Source: Bilamarchaeum sp040758595 (GTDB lineage: Archaea > Micrarchaeota > Micrarchaeia > Anstonellales > Bilamarchaeaceae). Taken from it: a stretch of DNA of 64,000 nt. The stretch lies in contig JBFLVJ010000008.1 in the NCBI GenBank assembly GCA_040758595.1, positions 11,029 to 75,028 on the forward strand. The letters run 5' to 3'. A model generated the notes under the pieces. It ran no database searches, was not told the origin of the DNA, and saw nothing but the letters and a program-made list of their open reading frames with translations. The stretch's first letter is position 1; each line of letters opens with the position of its first letter. Shown piece by piece: positions 49,698 to 58,572 of this stretch. Made by a program: the position numbers and the translations under genes.

Positions 49698-50069
49698 CTA
49701 CTTCTGTATCCTGATCTCGATCGACGAGACCTTGCTCTTGGAGCCGTCCTCAGAAGTCAGCTCTTCGGTCGCGATTGCGATGTTGTCCACCTTGGCATCA
49801 GGCATGAACCTGTGCCTGACGATCTCGACCACGTCGACGGCCCTGGAGATGAGTTTCCCCCTCGCCTTGACGGTCACATTGCTCGCTCCGTTGTTGAACT
49901 GGGTCACCACGGCAAGGACGTATCCCATGGTCCCTTTCTTGCCTACATAGACTGTGTTGTCGTCCCTTCTCCGCTCCCTCGGGATCTCCGGGACCTCTTC
50001 AGCTCCCTGCGGCATATCGGGGGTCTCCTCAGGCATCTCTTCGGTCGTTGGCATCTCTTCTTGTTCCAT
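49698..50069 (-). CDS. albA: Chromatin protein Alba
   Basis: 123 residues. The Alba core begins DDNTVYVGKKGTMGYVLAVVTQFNNGASNVTVKARGKLISRAVDVVEIVRHRFMP and ends EIRIQK; it binds DNA or RNA as dimers. About 35 residues of acidic/Pro/Met-rich extension (MEQEEMPTTEEMPEETPDMP) precede it, which is not usual and could modulate nucleic-acid binding. The ATG at 50069 is close behind a GAGAGGTG site. It is co-transcribed with the DUF92 gene. Confidence 0.92.
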   Translation of the reverse strand: MEQEEMPTTEEMPEETPDMPQGAEEVPEIPRERRRDDNTVYVGKKGTMGYVLAVVTQFNNGASNVTVKARGKLISRAVDVVEIVRHRFMPDAKVDNIAIATEELTSEDGSKSKVSSIEIRIQK

Positions 50070-50137
50070 GGTTCGCACCTCTCTCTTGTGGGGTTTGCTA
50101 GAAGCTGATAGAACCCGCTAAATCAATATAAATCTTG

Positions 50138-50725
50138 TCATCTGGAATGCTGCCTGGCTTTCCCGGGTGCCGATGTTTTCTGCGGGGGTCTAGGCCTGTC
50201 GGTGAGCATCATCCCGCTTATGCAATGCTCGCGGAGATTGCCGACGACGCTCATCCTCTTGGCGAGCATAGCCATCATCCGCTCTAAGAAACGCGATGCC
50301 TTTGGATCCAGCTTTCTGCCTTCGAAAGCGCTCTCCAGGGCGGCTCCGAACCTTTCGAGCCGGACCCTGCCTTCGGTATGCCAGAACATGCTGATGATGG
50401 TGCCTCCGGCATCCGCCGCGACACGATGATCCTCGCTCATGAGCCCGATGACCAGGAGCGGAAGCGCAGATAGGTCCTTGCAGCGGCCGATCGCGTCAGA
50501 GGCTATCCCCCGGACATACTCGTTCCTGTCATGCAGGGCAGCATCGACCAGGATGCTGATGGCGGCCGGGCCCAAATCCGGAAGATCCATCACGGTGCTC
50601 CCGCGGACCCGCCAGTCATCGCTCTTCATCGCATTGCGGATGTGATCGGGCACATCCGGGCATCTCTCTGTTATAGTACCTGATACCGATCTCCTATCCC
50701 TTCCGTCGCTATCAACGTTGGCCAT
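50138..50725 (-). CDS. HEAT-like helical protein
   Basis: 195 residues from ATG 50725. Helical repeats (IRNAMKSDDWRVRGSTVMDLPDLGPAAISILVDAALHDRNEYVRGIASDAIGR) match the HEAT style seen in the 500-residue protein at 42026-43528. The C-terminus is basic and Pro-rich (RPRPPQKTSAPGKARQHSR), like the tail of the protein at 28321-28866. Function unknown; probably a binding protein. Between Alba and Dph2 but separately promoted. Confidence 0.65.
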   Translation of the reverse strand: MANVDSDGRDRRSVSGTITERCPDVPDHIRNAMKSDDWRVRGSTVMDLPDLGPAAISILVDAALHDRNEYVRGIASDAIGRCKDLSALPLLVIGLMSEDHRVAADAGGTIISMFWHTEGRVRLERFGAALESAFEGRKLDPKASRFLERMMAMLAKRMSVVGNLREHCISGMMLTDRPRPPQKTSAPGKARQHSR

Positions 50726-50773
50726 CGGCAATATATTGCACACAATCATTTAAAAAAACACTAGATACCACAA

Positions 50774-51676
50774 TCAGGAGGAGTCCATCAGATCAAGGGC
50801 CCGTTTCAGCATGGAGATGTCCAGGAGCGCCCTGCCATACTCCTCGGAATCGTCCGACATCCTGGGACAGGCGGTGTTCACCAGGCAGTCGAAGGCCATG
50901 AAATTCTTGACCGTCATGGGCTCGAGCTCGTTGGCGACCAGGATGGCGCACTCGAAGCCGCGCTTCTCCAGCTCCCGCTTCGCCCACTTCGCATTGGACA
51001 GGCTGAACTGGCCGGGCTTGGTGCTGAGGAGTATCCCGAAGCTCTTGGAGGTCAATGCCTTGGCTATCGCGCCATTGCGCTTCTTCCTGAGCCTCTCGGC
51101 TTCTTTTCGGATGTCCTTGACAGAGGAATCGAGCGGGTTGAAGACTAATGCCGGCTTCTGCACGTCTATGGCCAGGGCGTGGAACAGTCCGCTTCCCACA
51201 AAAACGATTGCGTCAGCCTCCTTCTCCACTGATTTGACCGCGCCGCCGTCGCAGCCCAGTATCTGCCCGGGCCTCTCTGCGATGCAGCCCTTGCCGATGA
51301 GGACCGTCTTGCCGTTCCTCTCGAAGAACGCTTTCATCCCCTCCAGCTGATGGATGTGCTGGACCGTGGTGGCGAGCCCTATCCGCCAGTATCCCTCCAG
51401 ATGGCCTAGGACGCCCCTCAGGGCGTCTATATCGATGTCTATGGAGTACTCGATGTATTCGACCGGGACCGCTATCTCGGCCTTCAGGAAACGGTTATGG
51501 CCGAAATGGACTATCTTGTCGGCCTCGATCCACCTGGCTTCGTCCAAAGCCAGGTCGCAGGCGCCATAGCAGGCGGATGCCGAGAGGAACACCTCGTGGC
51601 CTTCGCTCTCGTACCGCTTCTTGATGTCCATGGCCTTCTGCTTGAGGCCTTCTGGGAACTGGATGAGTATGCGCAT
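50774..51676 (-). CDS. dph2: Diphthamide synthase Dph2
   Basis: 300 residues. It uses SAM and a 4Fe-4S cluster to transfer the aminocarboxypropyl group to a histidine of elongation factor 2. Three cluster cysteines are visible, one per domain: SACYGACD (about C36), ILGCDGG (about C142) and NTACPRM (about C267). The length matches archaeal homodimeric Dph2. It is preceded by AT-rich sequence with a TATA-like box and transcribed away from the AbrB-PhoU gene in the same direction. Confidence 0.93.
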   Translation of the reverse strand: MRILIQFPEGLKQKAMDIKKRYESEGHEVFLSASACYGACDLALDEARWIEADKIVHFGHNRFLKAEIAVPVEYIEYSIDIDIDALRGVLGHLEGYWRIGLATTVQHIHQLEGMKAFFERNGKTVLIGKGCIAERPGQILGCDGGAVKSVEKEADAIVFVGSGLFHALAIDVQKPALVFNPLDSSVKDIRKEAERLRKKRNGAIAKALTSKSFGILLSTKPGQFSLSNAKWAKRELEKRGFECAILVANELEPMTVKNFMAFDCLVNTACPRMSDDSEEYGRALLDISMLKRALDLMDSS

Positions 51677-51713
51677 ATATTATCCACTCAAATACCTCTG
51701 TGGCGACATATTA

Positions 51714-52667
51714 TTAATCCGAGCGCCTAGGCGCGCTCTCCATCCGTGCGAACACCACATCGCCGGCATTCTCCATTATGTCTTCGGAATACCGTGCCAT
51801 CTTGTTGCATCTCTCCATGAAAGAGCGCATCTGGACCATCTTCGCAGGCGTCTTCTCTCCCCGCGCGAGCTTGTCAGCTTTCCCCAACTCCTCTTTATAC
51901 GCCTGCCTCGCCTTCGCGAAACCCGCCTCGTCTAGTTCGCAGTCGGCGAACGCGTTATAGGCGGTCGTGTACATCGCCATGCCCTTCTCCAGGAGTCCGG
52001 CGACCATGGCATCCGGCGCCTTGTCCTTTGCCTCGATGCACAGATCCAGCAGGTGGTCGCTCACCTTCTCCATGCTTTTGGCTGTTATCACCCTGAATAT
52101 CGACTCGCTGCTGCTATGCCGTCCCACGACGAGCTTTCGGAGCAGGAGCAGATAGAGCCTGTCGACCTCATCCTCTTTCCGCTGTATCTCGGTGAGATTG
52201 CAGCCTCCGTCCTCATAGGCTGATATGGCAAGGTTGAACATGGACTGCGTGACATTGTACTGCCGTTTGATTATGTTGTCTATCTGGACGTCATCGAAAT
52301 CCAGGATCCGCAGGGTGAGTTCGTTCCCCTCCTCATCAGCTATCTCCACCCCTGATAGCACCCTCCTGGCCTCTTCGGCCAGGGTGTGCATCCCGCTCCC
52401 CCGCAGCACGATGCGCCCCGCTCCGCCCACATAAGCCGAGACGATGTTGCTCATCGAGTTGCCATCGCCGGAAGGCGAGACCTCCAAAGACACGGTCTTG
52501 AGCTCCTTGTCGGTCTGCCGGAGAGAGAGCGTCAGGCTCCCGTCCTCGTTCTGGGCGAGGTATGCGGCATCTCCTTTGGCGACATTCATCCTGGATACCC
52601 AGTCATGGGGCAGGGATACTATGTATGTGTTCCTTCCGGTCAGCTGGATACGGCGTGGCAGGTCCAT
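51714..52667 (-). CDS. AbrB-PhoU-type transcription regulator
   Basis: 317 residues from ATG 52667. Residues 1-45 (MDLPRRIQLTGRNTYIVSLP, then HDWVSRMNVAKGDAAYLAQNEDGSL) are a SpoVT/AbrB-type DNA-binding domain; the rest has two PhoU-like helical bundles (IKRQYNVTQSMFNLAISAYEDGG; FMERCNKMARYSEDIMENAGD). This archaeal combination is linked to phosphate control. Three TGGTATATA-type sites lie upstream (52678-52823) and could bind it. The frame stays open upstream through the promoter, but the AT-rich composition there is not coding. Confidence 0.82.
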   Translation of the reverse strand: MDLPRRIQLTGRNTYIVSLPHDWVSRMNVAKGDAAYLAQNEDGSLTLSLRQTDKELKTVSLEVSPSGDGNSMSNIVSAYVGGAGRIVLRGSGMHTLAEEARRVLSGVEIADEEGNELTLRILDFDDVQIDNIIKRQYNVTQSMFNLAISAYEDGGCNLTEIQRKEDEVDRLYLLLLRKLVVGRHSSSESIFRVITAKSMEKVSDHLLDLCIEAKDKAPDAMVAGLLEKGMAMYTTAYNAFADCELDEAGFAKARQAYKEELGKADKLARGEKTPAKMVQMRSFMERCNKMARYSEDIMENAGDVVFARMESAPRRSD

Positions 52668-52677
52668 ATGCTCCCTC

Positions 52678-52823
52678 TGGTATATATCATAATCTTGGTA
52701 TATATACGAACTAGGAAAAGCATATAAAACAATCCATGCCGCGCGGTCAGATAGCATGGCATGCCACTTCACAGCCTGACGGCTTACGTCGTCAGAAGTC
52801 TTTTTGAGAAGTGGTATATACCA
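52678..52823. promoter_or_regulatory. Repeated TGGTATATA sites and TATA boxes
   Basis: TGGTATATAT (52678-52687), TTGGTATATATAC (52695-52707) and the perfect palindrome TGGTATATACCA (52812-52823) lie between the AbrB-PhoU gene and a 44-residue ORF. CATATAAAAC (52721-52730) is a further TATA box on the plus strand. The first two double as the minus-strand promoter of the regulator, so binding there would give autorepression. Confidence 0.5.
52745..52805 (+). ncRNA. Candidate small RNA with terminator
   Basis: About 25 nt below the CATATAAAAC box, a 60-nt stretch ends in CTGACG-8 nt-CGTCAG (52776-52795) followed by AAGTCTTTTT (52796-52805), which is a stem plus T-run. It could encode only a 23-residue peptide (52736-52807). 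No known RNA family is recognised, so this is a guess from promoter and terminator layout. Confidence 0.25.
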
Positions 52824-52895
52824 AACATACCGAAATATATACAATTTGCATAAGATTTATAAAGAAACCCCGGGGCATACGTCCAGAGGAATCGT

Positions 52896-53030
52896 ATGAT
52901 GAACCAGTTCAAGACCAAGACCCCGATCCACAAATTCAATCAGGATGTGGCCAAGGGGCAGTTCGCAGACATCGCATATGCGCAAAGGATGCTCTCGCGC
53001 AAACCCCTTCTAGAAACCCGCTTCTGCTGA
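52896..53030 (+). CDS. Small protein (44 aa)
   Basis: Reads MMNQFKTKTPIHKFNQDVAK and GQFADIAYAQRMLSRKPLLE, ending TRFC. It is basic and soluble, with AGAGGA 6 nt above the first ATG, and TATA-like AATATATAC about 50 nt upstream. The composition is protein-like and the codon use matches neighbours. No family is recognised. The adjacent palindrome TGGTATATACCA suggests it is under the same control as the AbrB-PhoU gene. Confidence 0.5.
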   Translation: MMNQFKTKTPIHKFNQDVAKGQFADIAYAQRMLSRKPLLETRFC

Positions 53031-53050
53031 TTGTCGGGAGGGGATTGTCA

Positions 53051-53078
53051 AGAGGGAGCGGCCCCCACCGTTCCCTCT
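53051..53078. terminator. Strong hairpin between convergent genes
   Basis: AGAGGGAGCGG and CCGTTCCCTCT pair over 11 bp (one G-T) around a 6-nt loop. It sits between the 44-residue ORF (plus) and the end of PEP synthase (minus), where both transcripts finish. No T-run follows, so it may protect 3' ends rather than terminate. Confidence 0.5.
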
Positions 53079-53117
53079 ATCCAGCCCACCCTGCAATATC
53101 CCGCCGTTTTCCGCCAT

Positions 53118-55511
53118 TCAATCGTCATAAGAGAGCGAATCTTTCGATTCGGTCTCGGGCTTCATCAGTTTGGATAGCCGTTGCAGCATTATCTTCTGCT
53201 CTGCGCTGGCGACTATCTTCCTGGTGCGGCCGACAGCATCCGGATTGACCGACATGCTTGTGATGCCGAACTCAACGAGCCTCTCAGCGAATTCAGGATA
53301 GACGGACGGCGCCTGGCCGCAGAGCGAACTGGTGACTCCGAACCTGTTGCAGGTGGTGATGACCCTCTTGAGGGATCTCAGGACCGCTTCGTTCCTCTCA
53401 TCGAATCCCTTGGCCAAGGTAGCGTTGTCCCTGTCGATCCCGAGGGTGAGCTGGGTGAGGTCGTTGGTGCCGATGGAGACGCCGTCGATGCCCTCCTGGC
53501 AGAACTGGTCTATCAAGACCACTGTGCTTGGCACTTCGACCATGATCCAGAGCTTGAAGTCCCTGGTCCTATAAAGCTGGACATCATCCATGATGTCCTT
53601 TATCGCCCTCAGCTCCCCGATCCTCCTCACGAAGGGTATCATGAGCATCAGGTTGGTCAGGTGGAATTCGTTCCTCACCTTCTTGATGGCCTCCAGCTCT
53701 AGCTTGAAGAGCTCGGGCTCCTTGATGTACCTGGCCGCTCCCCTGTATCCCATCATCGGGTTCTCCTCGTGGGGCTCATACTTCTCCCCGCCTTCCAGGT
53801 TGCGGTACTCGTTGGTCTTGAAGTCAGTGGCCCTGTATACGACCGGCCTTGGGTAGAACGCCGCCGCGAACTTCCTCAAATCGTCAGCGAGCCTGTCTAT
53901 GAATTCCTGGCCCTTGCCATCTTCCAGCATGGCCCTCGGGTGTTTGCCCATGTCGGCCACCATGAACTCCGCTCTCAGCAGTCCCACACCGTCCGCGGGA
54001 AGCTTCGAGACCTTCTCCGCCTGGTCCACGTCCGCCAGGTTGACGTATATCTTGGTGCCGGTTATCGGGACGGATTCCGCCGCGACGGCCGCAGCCGCTC
54101 CGGGCTTGGCAGCGGCCGCTTCGGGCGCGGAGACAAGGCCTTCGTAGATGATGCCGTGGCTTCCGTCCACGCTCACTTCCATGCCGGTGCCAAGCTTCTT
54201 GGTGGCTTCGCCGGTGCCGACTATGCACGGTACTCCCAGCTCCCTGCTGACTATGGCCGCGTGGCTGGTCATGCCGCCGGTGTCGGTGACGATGGCGGAC
54301 GCCTTCTTCATGGCAGGGACGAAGTCCGGGGTGGTCATCTCGGTTACCAGCACATCGCCCTTCTCCATGATCTTTATCTCCTTGGCGCTCTTGATGAGTT
54401 TCACCTTGCCCATGCCCATGCCGGGCGAGGCTCCTAGGCCGCGCAGCAGTATCTTCGCTCCGCTCACGTCGTTCTTCGCCTCCGTCTTCCTCTCTTTCTG
54501 TTCCATGCCGCTCACGAGTTCACCTCCTGTGCCTCTCTCCAGTCCTGATTTGTCCGCCAGGGTGGTTATCGGCCTGGACTGGACGATATAAAGGTTGTCC
54601 TTCTCGAAACCGTATTCGATATCCTGGGGATAACCATAATGCTCCTCTATCTTCTTGCAGATCCTCGCGAGATCCTTTATTTCCATGTCGGAGAGCTTCT
54701 GCCTGCCCTGGGCCTCGTCCTTTATCTCGACCCGTTTGTTCTTGCCGTCCATCTTTATGAGCATCCAGGGCTGCTTGACGACATTCTTGTCCAGTATCTT
54801 GAGTTCGTTCTTGTCCACCCTGTATGTGTCCGGGGTGACCTGGCCGCTGACAACCACTTCTCCCAGCCCGTAGGCGGTCTCGATGGACATGACATCCGGG
54901 TCCTGGTAGAGCGGGTCCACTGTGAATACCACGCCGGCCTTCTCGCTCTGGACCATCATCTGGACCACCGCTGAGAGGCCGACCTTCATGTGCTCGAACT
55001 TGTTCTCCGTGCGATAGAAAATCGCTCTCGGCTCGAAGAGGGATGCCCAGCAGTCCTTGACCGCCTTGACGACCTCCTCTTCTCCTATGATGTTGAGATA
55101 GGTGGATTGCTGTCCTGCGAAGCTCGCGGTCGGCAGGTCCTCGGCCGTCGCGCTGCTCCTGACCGCTACATAAGTCTTGGCGCCCCGCATGTCGCAGAGC
55201 TGTTTGTATGACCTGATGATGTCGTCGTGGATGTCCTGGGGCATCTTGCCCTTGACTATCAGGTCCTTTATCCTGTCCGACGCTTCGTTCAATGCGTCGG
55301 AATCATTGACGTCGAGCTTGTCGAGTATCTCCTGGATGGGCGTCCTGAGGTTGTTGGCGTCGAGGTGCTTGTAGTAGGAGCCGGCAGTTACCACGAACCC
55401 GTTCGGTATCGGGAACCCGTTGGCGAGCATCTCCCCCAGGTTCGCGCCCTTTCCCCCCGCTTCCGCCAGGCTCTTCTTGCTGAGCTCCTTGAACCACATG
55501 ACGTTTTTCAT
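53118..55511 (-). CDS. ppsA: Phosphoenolpyruvate synthase
   Basis: 797 residues. It converts pyruvate, ATP and water to PEP, AMP and phosphate. Three domains: N-terminal ATP-grasp (WFKELSKKSLAEAGGKGANLGEML ... GLGEVVVSGQVTPDTY), the swivelling phospho-His domain (TDTGGMTSHAAIVSRELGVPC, His about 420) and the C-terminal PEP barrel with SSLCGQAPS. Full length, intact motifs. An Ala-rich linker (APEAAAAKPGAAAAVAAES) joins the last two domains. GAGAGGT lies before the ATG and TTTTATAAAA (55548-55557) is the TATA box, shared with the divergent GIDE gene. Confidence 0.97.
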   Translation of the reverse strand: MKNVMWFKELSKKSLAEAGGKGANLGEMLANGFPIPNGFVVTAGSYYKHLDANNLRTPIQEILDKLDVNDSDALNEASDRIKDLIVKGKMPQDIHDDIIRSYKQLCDMRGAKTYVAVRSSATAEDLPTASFAGQQSTYLNIIGEEEVVKAVKDCWASLFEPRAIFYRTENKFEHMKVGLSAVVQMMVQSEKAGVVFTVDPLYQDPDVMSIETAYGLGEVVVSGQVTPDTYRVDKNELKILDKNVVKQPWMLIKMDGKNKRVEIKDEAQGRQKLSDMEIKDLARICKKIEEHYGYPQDIEYGFEKDNLYIVQSRPITTLADKSGLERGTGGELVSGMEQKERKTEAKNDVSGAKILLRGLGASPGMGMGKVKLIKSAKEIKIMEKGDVLVTEMTTPDFVPAMKKASAIVTDTGGMTSHAAIVSRELGVPCIVGTGEATKKLGTGMEVSVDGSHGIIYEGLVSAPEAAAAKPGAAAAVAAESVPITGTKIYVNLADVDQAEKVSKLPADGVGLLRAEFMVADMGKHPRAMLEDGKGQEFIDRLADDLRKFAAAFYPRPVVYRATDFKTNEYRNLEGGEKYEPHEENPMMGYRGAARYIKEPELFKLELEAIKKVRNEFHLTNLMLMIPFVRRIGELRAIKDIMDDVQLYRTRDFKLWIMVEVPSTVVLIDQFCQEGIDGVSIGTNDLTQLTLGIDRDNATLAKGFDERNEAVLRSLKRVITTCNRFGVTSSLCGQAPSVYPEFAERLVEFGITSMSVNPDAVGRTRKIVASAEQKIMLQRLSKLMKPETESKDSLSYDD

Positions 55512-55547
55512 AGTATACCTCTCGCTTGGGGGTGAATCTCATATATC

Positions 55548-55557
55548 TTTTATAAAA
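55548..55557. promoter_or_regulatory. Bidirectional TATA box, ppsA and GIDE genes
   Basis: TTTTATAAAA is palindromic. It lies 37-46 nt above the ppsA ATG (minus) and 32-41 nt above the plus-strand ATG at 55589. One element may serve both directions. Confidence 0.45.
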
Positions 55558-55588
55558 CTTGGCTGGGCAATTTAGCTCACTGAAGAGC

Positions 55589-56380
55589 ATGTCTGACATA
55601 TTGGCCGGTCTGGCTTTCTGTGCAGTGCCTGGCACCGTCTTCAGCATGAAGCTGATGATCGAGGCCACGCGGCGATATCTCACCTACCGCAGCGTGCGGG
55701 ATATGCCGACATCCACGGTCCGTGCAGCCTCTGTGGGCCTTGTGGAGCTATCGGGAACTGCCAGCCCGGCCGAGCCCCTGATGTCTCCCATATCCCGCAG
55801 GCCTTGCATCTTTTATCGGATAGTCGCCCAATATCCGGAGAAAACACGGGACGGCTGGGAGTTCAAGGATTTCTATTCGTCAGAAAAAACAGTTCCCTTC
55901 TTTCTGGACGACCGGAGCGGCGCTATCCTTGTGGATCCGGACGGCGCCCGATTCAGGATACGGAATTGCGAGGTCTTCAGGGGGCACATATCCGGGAAAG
56001 ACATTTGGGGCAAACCAGCCCATAAGATTGATGGGCGAGCCATCGCGTATGTCAACGCCCTCGAACCAAAGGCCAGGAAGAGGTTCATGGATGTGGATGA
56101 CATGGATCTCAGGATAAGAGAGTTCAGCATCCCGGAAGGCAGGGGCATCTATGTGATGGGGACCGCGCTGCCTAGGGCTGGGAGCCAGAGCCCGGTCGCC
56201 CATGAGAACCTCCTGGTCCAGAAGGCCGGATCATTCTTCTATATACGCGACGAGCTTGAGAATGAAATCCTCGGCGAGCTCTCAGGCTATAAGAACGAAC
56301 TCATCGCGGGCTCAGCCCTTTTCTTATCTTGCATGGCGGTCATCTTCCTCTTCCTCGCAGGATTCCGAATCGGTTTTTAA
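55589..56380 (+). CDS. GIDE-domain membrane protein 1
   Basis: 263 residues. One helix at each end (ILAGLAFCAVPGTVFSMKLMI; ELIAGSALFLSCMAVIFLFL) encloses a beta-rich GIDE-type domain (STVRAASVGLVELSGTASPAEPLMSPISRRPCIFYRI). The domain is also found in human MUL1 without the RING here. Its twin follows 23 bp downstream and LemA comes next, a set seen in bacteria and archaea. Function unknown, thought to concern the envelope. Copy 1 has DRSGAILVDPDGA and a YVMGTALP segment equal to YVLGNAEP in copy 2. Confidence 0.82.
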   Translation: MSDILAGLAFCAVPGTVFSMKLMIEATRRYLTYRSVRDMPTSTVRAASVGLVELSGTASPAEPLMSPISRRPCIFYRIVAQYPEKTRDGWEFKDFYSSEKTVPFFLDDRSGAILVDPDGARFRIRNCEVFRGHISGKDIWGKPAHKIDGRAIAYVNALEPKARKRFMDVDDMDLRIREFSIPEGRGIYVMGTALPRAGSQSPVAHENLLVQKAGSFFYIRDELENEILGELSGYKNELIAGSALFLSCMAVIFLFLAGFRIGF

Positions 56381-56403
56381 TCTTAGACTGCACTGTGATT
56401 GCC

Positions 56404-57189
56404 ATGGCGGAAGAAGCGTGTTGCTGCGGAGGCCCGATATTCCTCCTTTTCGGGCTGGCGCTGCTGGCCGGGGGAGTGCAGAGGTATCTGCTATACCAGA
56501 AGGTATCGAACACACCCACATCGAAGGTCAGGTCTGCCGCGGTAGGCCTGGTCGAGCTATCCGGCAAAGCGCGCATGGAGAAGGATATGGAGAGCCCGAT
56601 CTCCAAAGGGAAGTGCGTCTTCTGGAAGGTCACCGGGGAATACTACTACCAGTCCAAGAACAGCAGCGGCTGGAGGGAGTTCTTCAGGCGGGTGTCCGGC
56701 GTGCCGTTCTACCTGGAGGATGGGACTGGGCGGATGTTCATCGATCCCAAGGGTGCGGAAGTGGACATCCCCAGCGATTTCAGGTGGGAAGGGCACATGA
56801 AAGAGTTCAAGCTACTCGGATTCACGCTGAACAAGAGGATGGACGAGCAGGTGCTCGCATATGTCGACGGGGACCCCTCCGTGAAATCCGCTTTCAGAGG
56901 ATATTCCGGAAGACGGCTGCGGGTGACCGAGTACTTCATAGGCGAAGGGGATCCCCTCTATGTCTTGGGGAATGCCGAGCCACGCGAAGGCGCTTCCAGC
57001 GCGGTCGCCCATGAGAACCTGGTCATGAAGAAAGGGGCCGTGGAACAGATAATGTATATAAGCGATAGCGGAGAAACGAACGTGAAAGGCAAGATGTTCT
57101 GGGGCATGGCAGGCATGCTGGCCGGCGGGGTCGTGCTCTCCGGCATCGGCCTTCTGCTGACGCTGATGACGATGGGGTTGTCTCTATGA
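56404..57189 (+). CDS. GIDE-domain membrane protein 2
   Basis: 261 residues from ATG 56404. Starts MAEEACCCGGPIFLLFGLALLAGG, then VSNTPTSKVRSAAVGLVELSGKARMEKDMESPISKGKCVFWKV and a C-terminal helix pair (GMLAGGVVLSGIGLLLTLMTMG). It shares the domain and the SAVAHENL motif (SPVAHENL in copy 1) with the preceding gene and overlaps the LemA start by 4 nt. The CCC near the N-terminus is unusual and might be lipid-modified or bind metal. Confidence 0.84.
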   Translation: MAEEACCCGGPIFLLFGLALLAGGVQRYLLYQKVSNTPTSKVRSAAVGLVELSGKARMEKDMESPISKGKCVFWKVTGEYYYQSKNSSGWREFFRRVSGVPFYLEDGTGRMFIDPKGAEVDIPSDFRWEGHMKEFKLLGFTLNKRMDEQVLAYVDGDPSVKSAFRGYSGRRLRVTEYFIGEGDPLYVLGNAEPREGASSAVAHENLVMKKGAVEQIMYISDSGETNVKGKMFWGMAGMLAGGVVLSGIGLLLTLMTMGLSL

Positions 57190-57755
57190 TAGAACTGATA
57201 GTGTGTTGCGGGTTTTCGGTGCTGATAATCGGGTTATTGTTCCTTTTCTACCTGTTCTCCATGTACAACGGGCTCATATCTCTCAGGAACAACATCGAGA
57301 AGGCATGGGCGAATATAGACGTGCTATTGAAACAGAGGTCCGATCTTATACCGAATCTGGTCGAGGCAGTGCAGGGATATATGAAGCACGAGAAAGGGAC
57401 GCTCGAAGAGATAACCCGGCTGAGAGTCTCTCTCCTCAAGGCATCCGGCCCTGCCGAAAAGGCCAAGGCCAGCGAGGGGATAAGCTCGGCGCTCAAGACG
57501 CTGTTCGCTGTCGCCGAGAACTATCCGAAACTTGAAGCCAGCAAGAGCTTCATGAAGCTTCACGAACAATTGACGGCGATGGAGAACCAGATTGCCGACC
57601 GCCGTGAATTCTACAACGACTCGGTGCTGTTGTTCAACACGAGGATACACTCCATCCCTGACAGCCTGATGGCCGCTCTTATGGGATTCAAGGACAAGGA
57701 GTATTTCAGGGCAACCGACGAGGAGAAGAAGGCGGTCCCGGTCAAGCTGGAATAG
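57186..57755 (+). CDS. lemA: LemA family protein
   Basis: 189 residues. One N-terminal helix (IELIVCCGFSVLIIGLLFLFYLF) and the LemA helical bundle: YNGLISLRNNIEKAWANIDVLLKQRSDLIPNLVEAVQGYMKHEKGTLEEITRLR, VAENYPKLEASKSFMKLHEQLTAMENQIADRREFYNDSV and the FNTRIHSIPDS motif. All are diagnostic. LemA proteins are envelope proteins of unclear role, often beside GIDE or TPM-domain genes. Translation is coupled to the upstream GIDE gene. Confidence 0.95.
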   Translation: MIELIVCCGFSVLIIGLLFLFYLFSMYNGLISLRNNIEKAWANIDVLLKQRSDLIPNLVEAVQGYMKHEKGTLEEITRLRVSLLKASGPAEKAKASEGISSALKTLFAVAENYPKLEASKSFMKLHEQLTAMENQIADRREFYNDSVLLFNTRIHSIPDSLMAALMGFKDKEYFRATDEEKKAVPVKLE

Positions 57756-57786
57756 GCTTTAATACTCCATCTCCCATAACACCAAC

Positions 57787-58572
57787 ATGCGACCAGCCAG
57801 AGAACTCCATGCAGAGCGCAATCTGAAAGGATGGGAGAGCATAGCTCTTAGATGGGGCTCTGCAAGATGGCCCAGAAGGCCGCGCTGGAAGGACGAGTTC
57901 TCCAGGGCATATCCGTTATTGTCTAAGATGGGCGGGCAGGAGGCCATTGTCGTAGGGGCGACGCCTGAATTCCGGGCGATGCTCAAGCGTGCTAACGCGC
58001 GGGTGACCGTCATGGAGAAGTCCGATCTCTCCCTTTCGGCCATGACCGATATCATGGTGAACCAGATGCGGACCTGCCCGGACGTCGAGAATATAATCGC
58101 GGCGGACTGGGAGTCTCCTGATTATGAGAAGAACCGCTACCGGATGGTGATGGGGGATCTCGTCACCGGATATCTGGAGAGCTGGGAACGCTACGAATGC
58201 TTCCTGCTGAAGCTCAACGCCATGCTCGTTCCGGGCGGGGTGGTACTGCTGAGGGAATTCACCAACGATCCCACACCGCGCCCTCCCGCTTCAATCGAGA
58301 ATGCGCACCACCGGCGCTGGGCCTACATCCTGACGCATGATTTCGCTGTGGAGGACGGCATATTCTACGAGGAGAAGCTGGCAAAGAACGTCTGCCGCGC
58401 GGGCGACCGGGCGGTGCTATCGACCTGCGCGGATCCGCCCAGGGTGAGATTGATGCCCAGCGCCGACCAGTTCATGGACTTCTTCGTGCGGACCGGCTTC
58501 GAGCCCCAGATACTGGTGGCCCCTGATCCTGGCAATGTGAGGCCTGGCCTTTGGGCTTTATGGAAGAGATAG
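57787..58572 (+). CDS. SAM-dependent methyltransferase-like protein
   Basis: 261 residues. The Rossmann-like pattern EAIVVGATPEFRAMLKRANARVTVMEKSDLSL (motif I and the acidic end of strand 2), NRYRMVMGDLVTG and NAMLVPGGVVLLREF (post-motif) fits class I methyltransferases; the usual GxGxG is changed to GATPEF. Substrate unknown. The last 101 nt overlap the end of the next gene on the other strand, which is long for this compact genome. Confidence 0.72.
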   Translation: MRPARELHAERNLKGWESIALRWGSARWPRRPRWKDEFSRAYPLLSKMGGQEAIVVGATPEFRAMLKRANARVTVMEKSDLSLSAMTDIMVNQMRTCPDVENIIAADWESPDYEKNRYRMVMGDLVTGYLESWERYECFLLKLNAMLVPGGVVLLREFTNDPTPRPPASIENAHHRRWAYILTHDFAVEDGIFYEEKLAKNVCRAGDRAVLSTCADPPRVRLMPSADQFMDFFVRTGFEPQILVAPDPGNVRPGLWALWKR

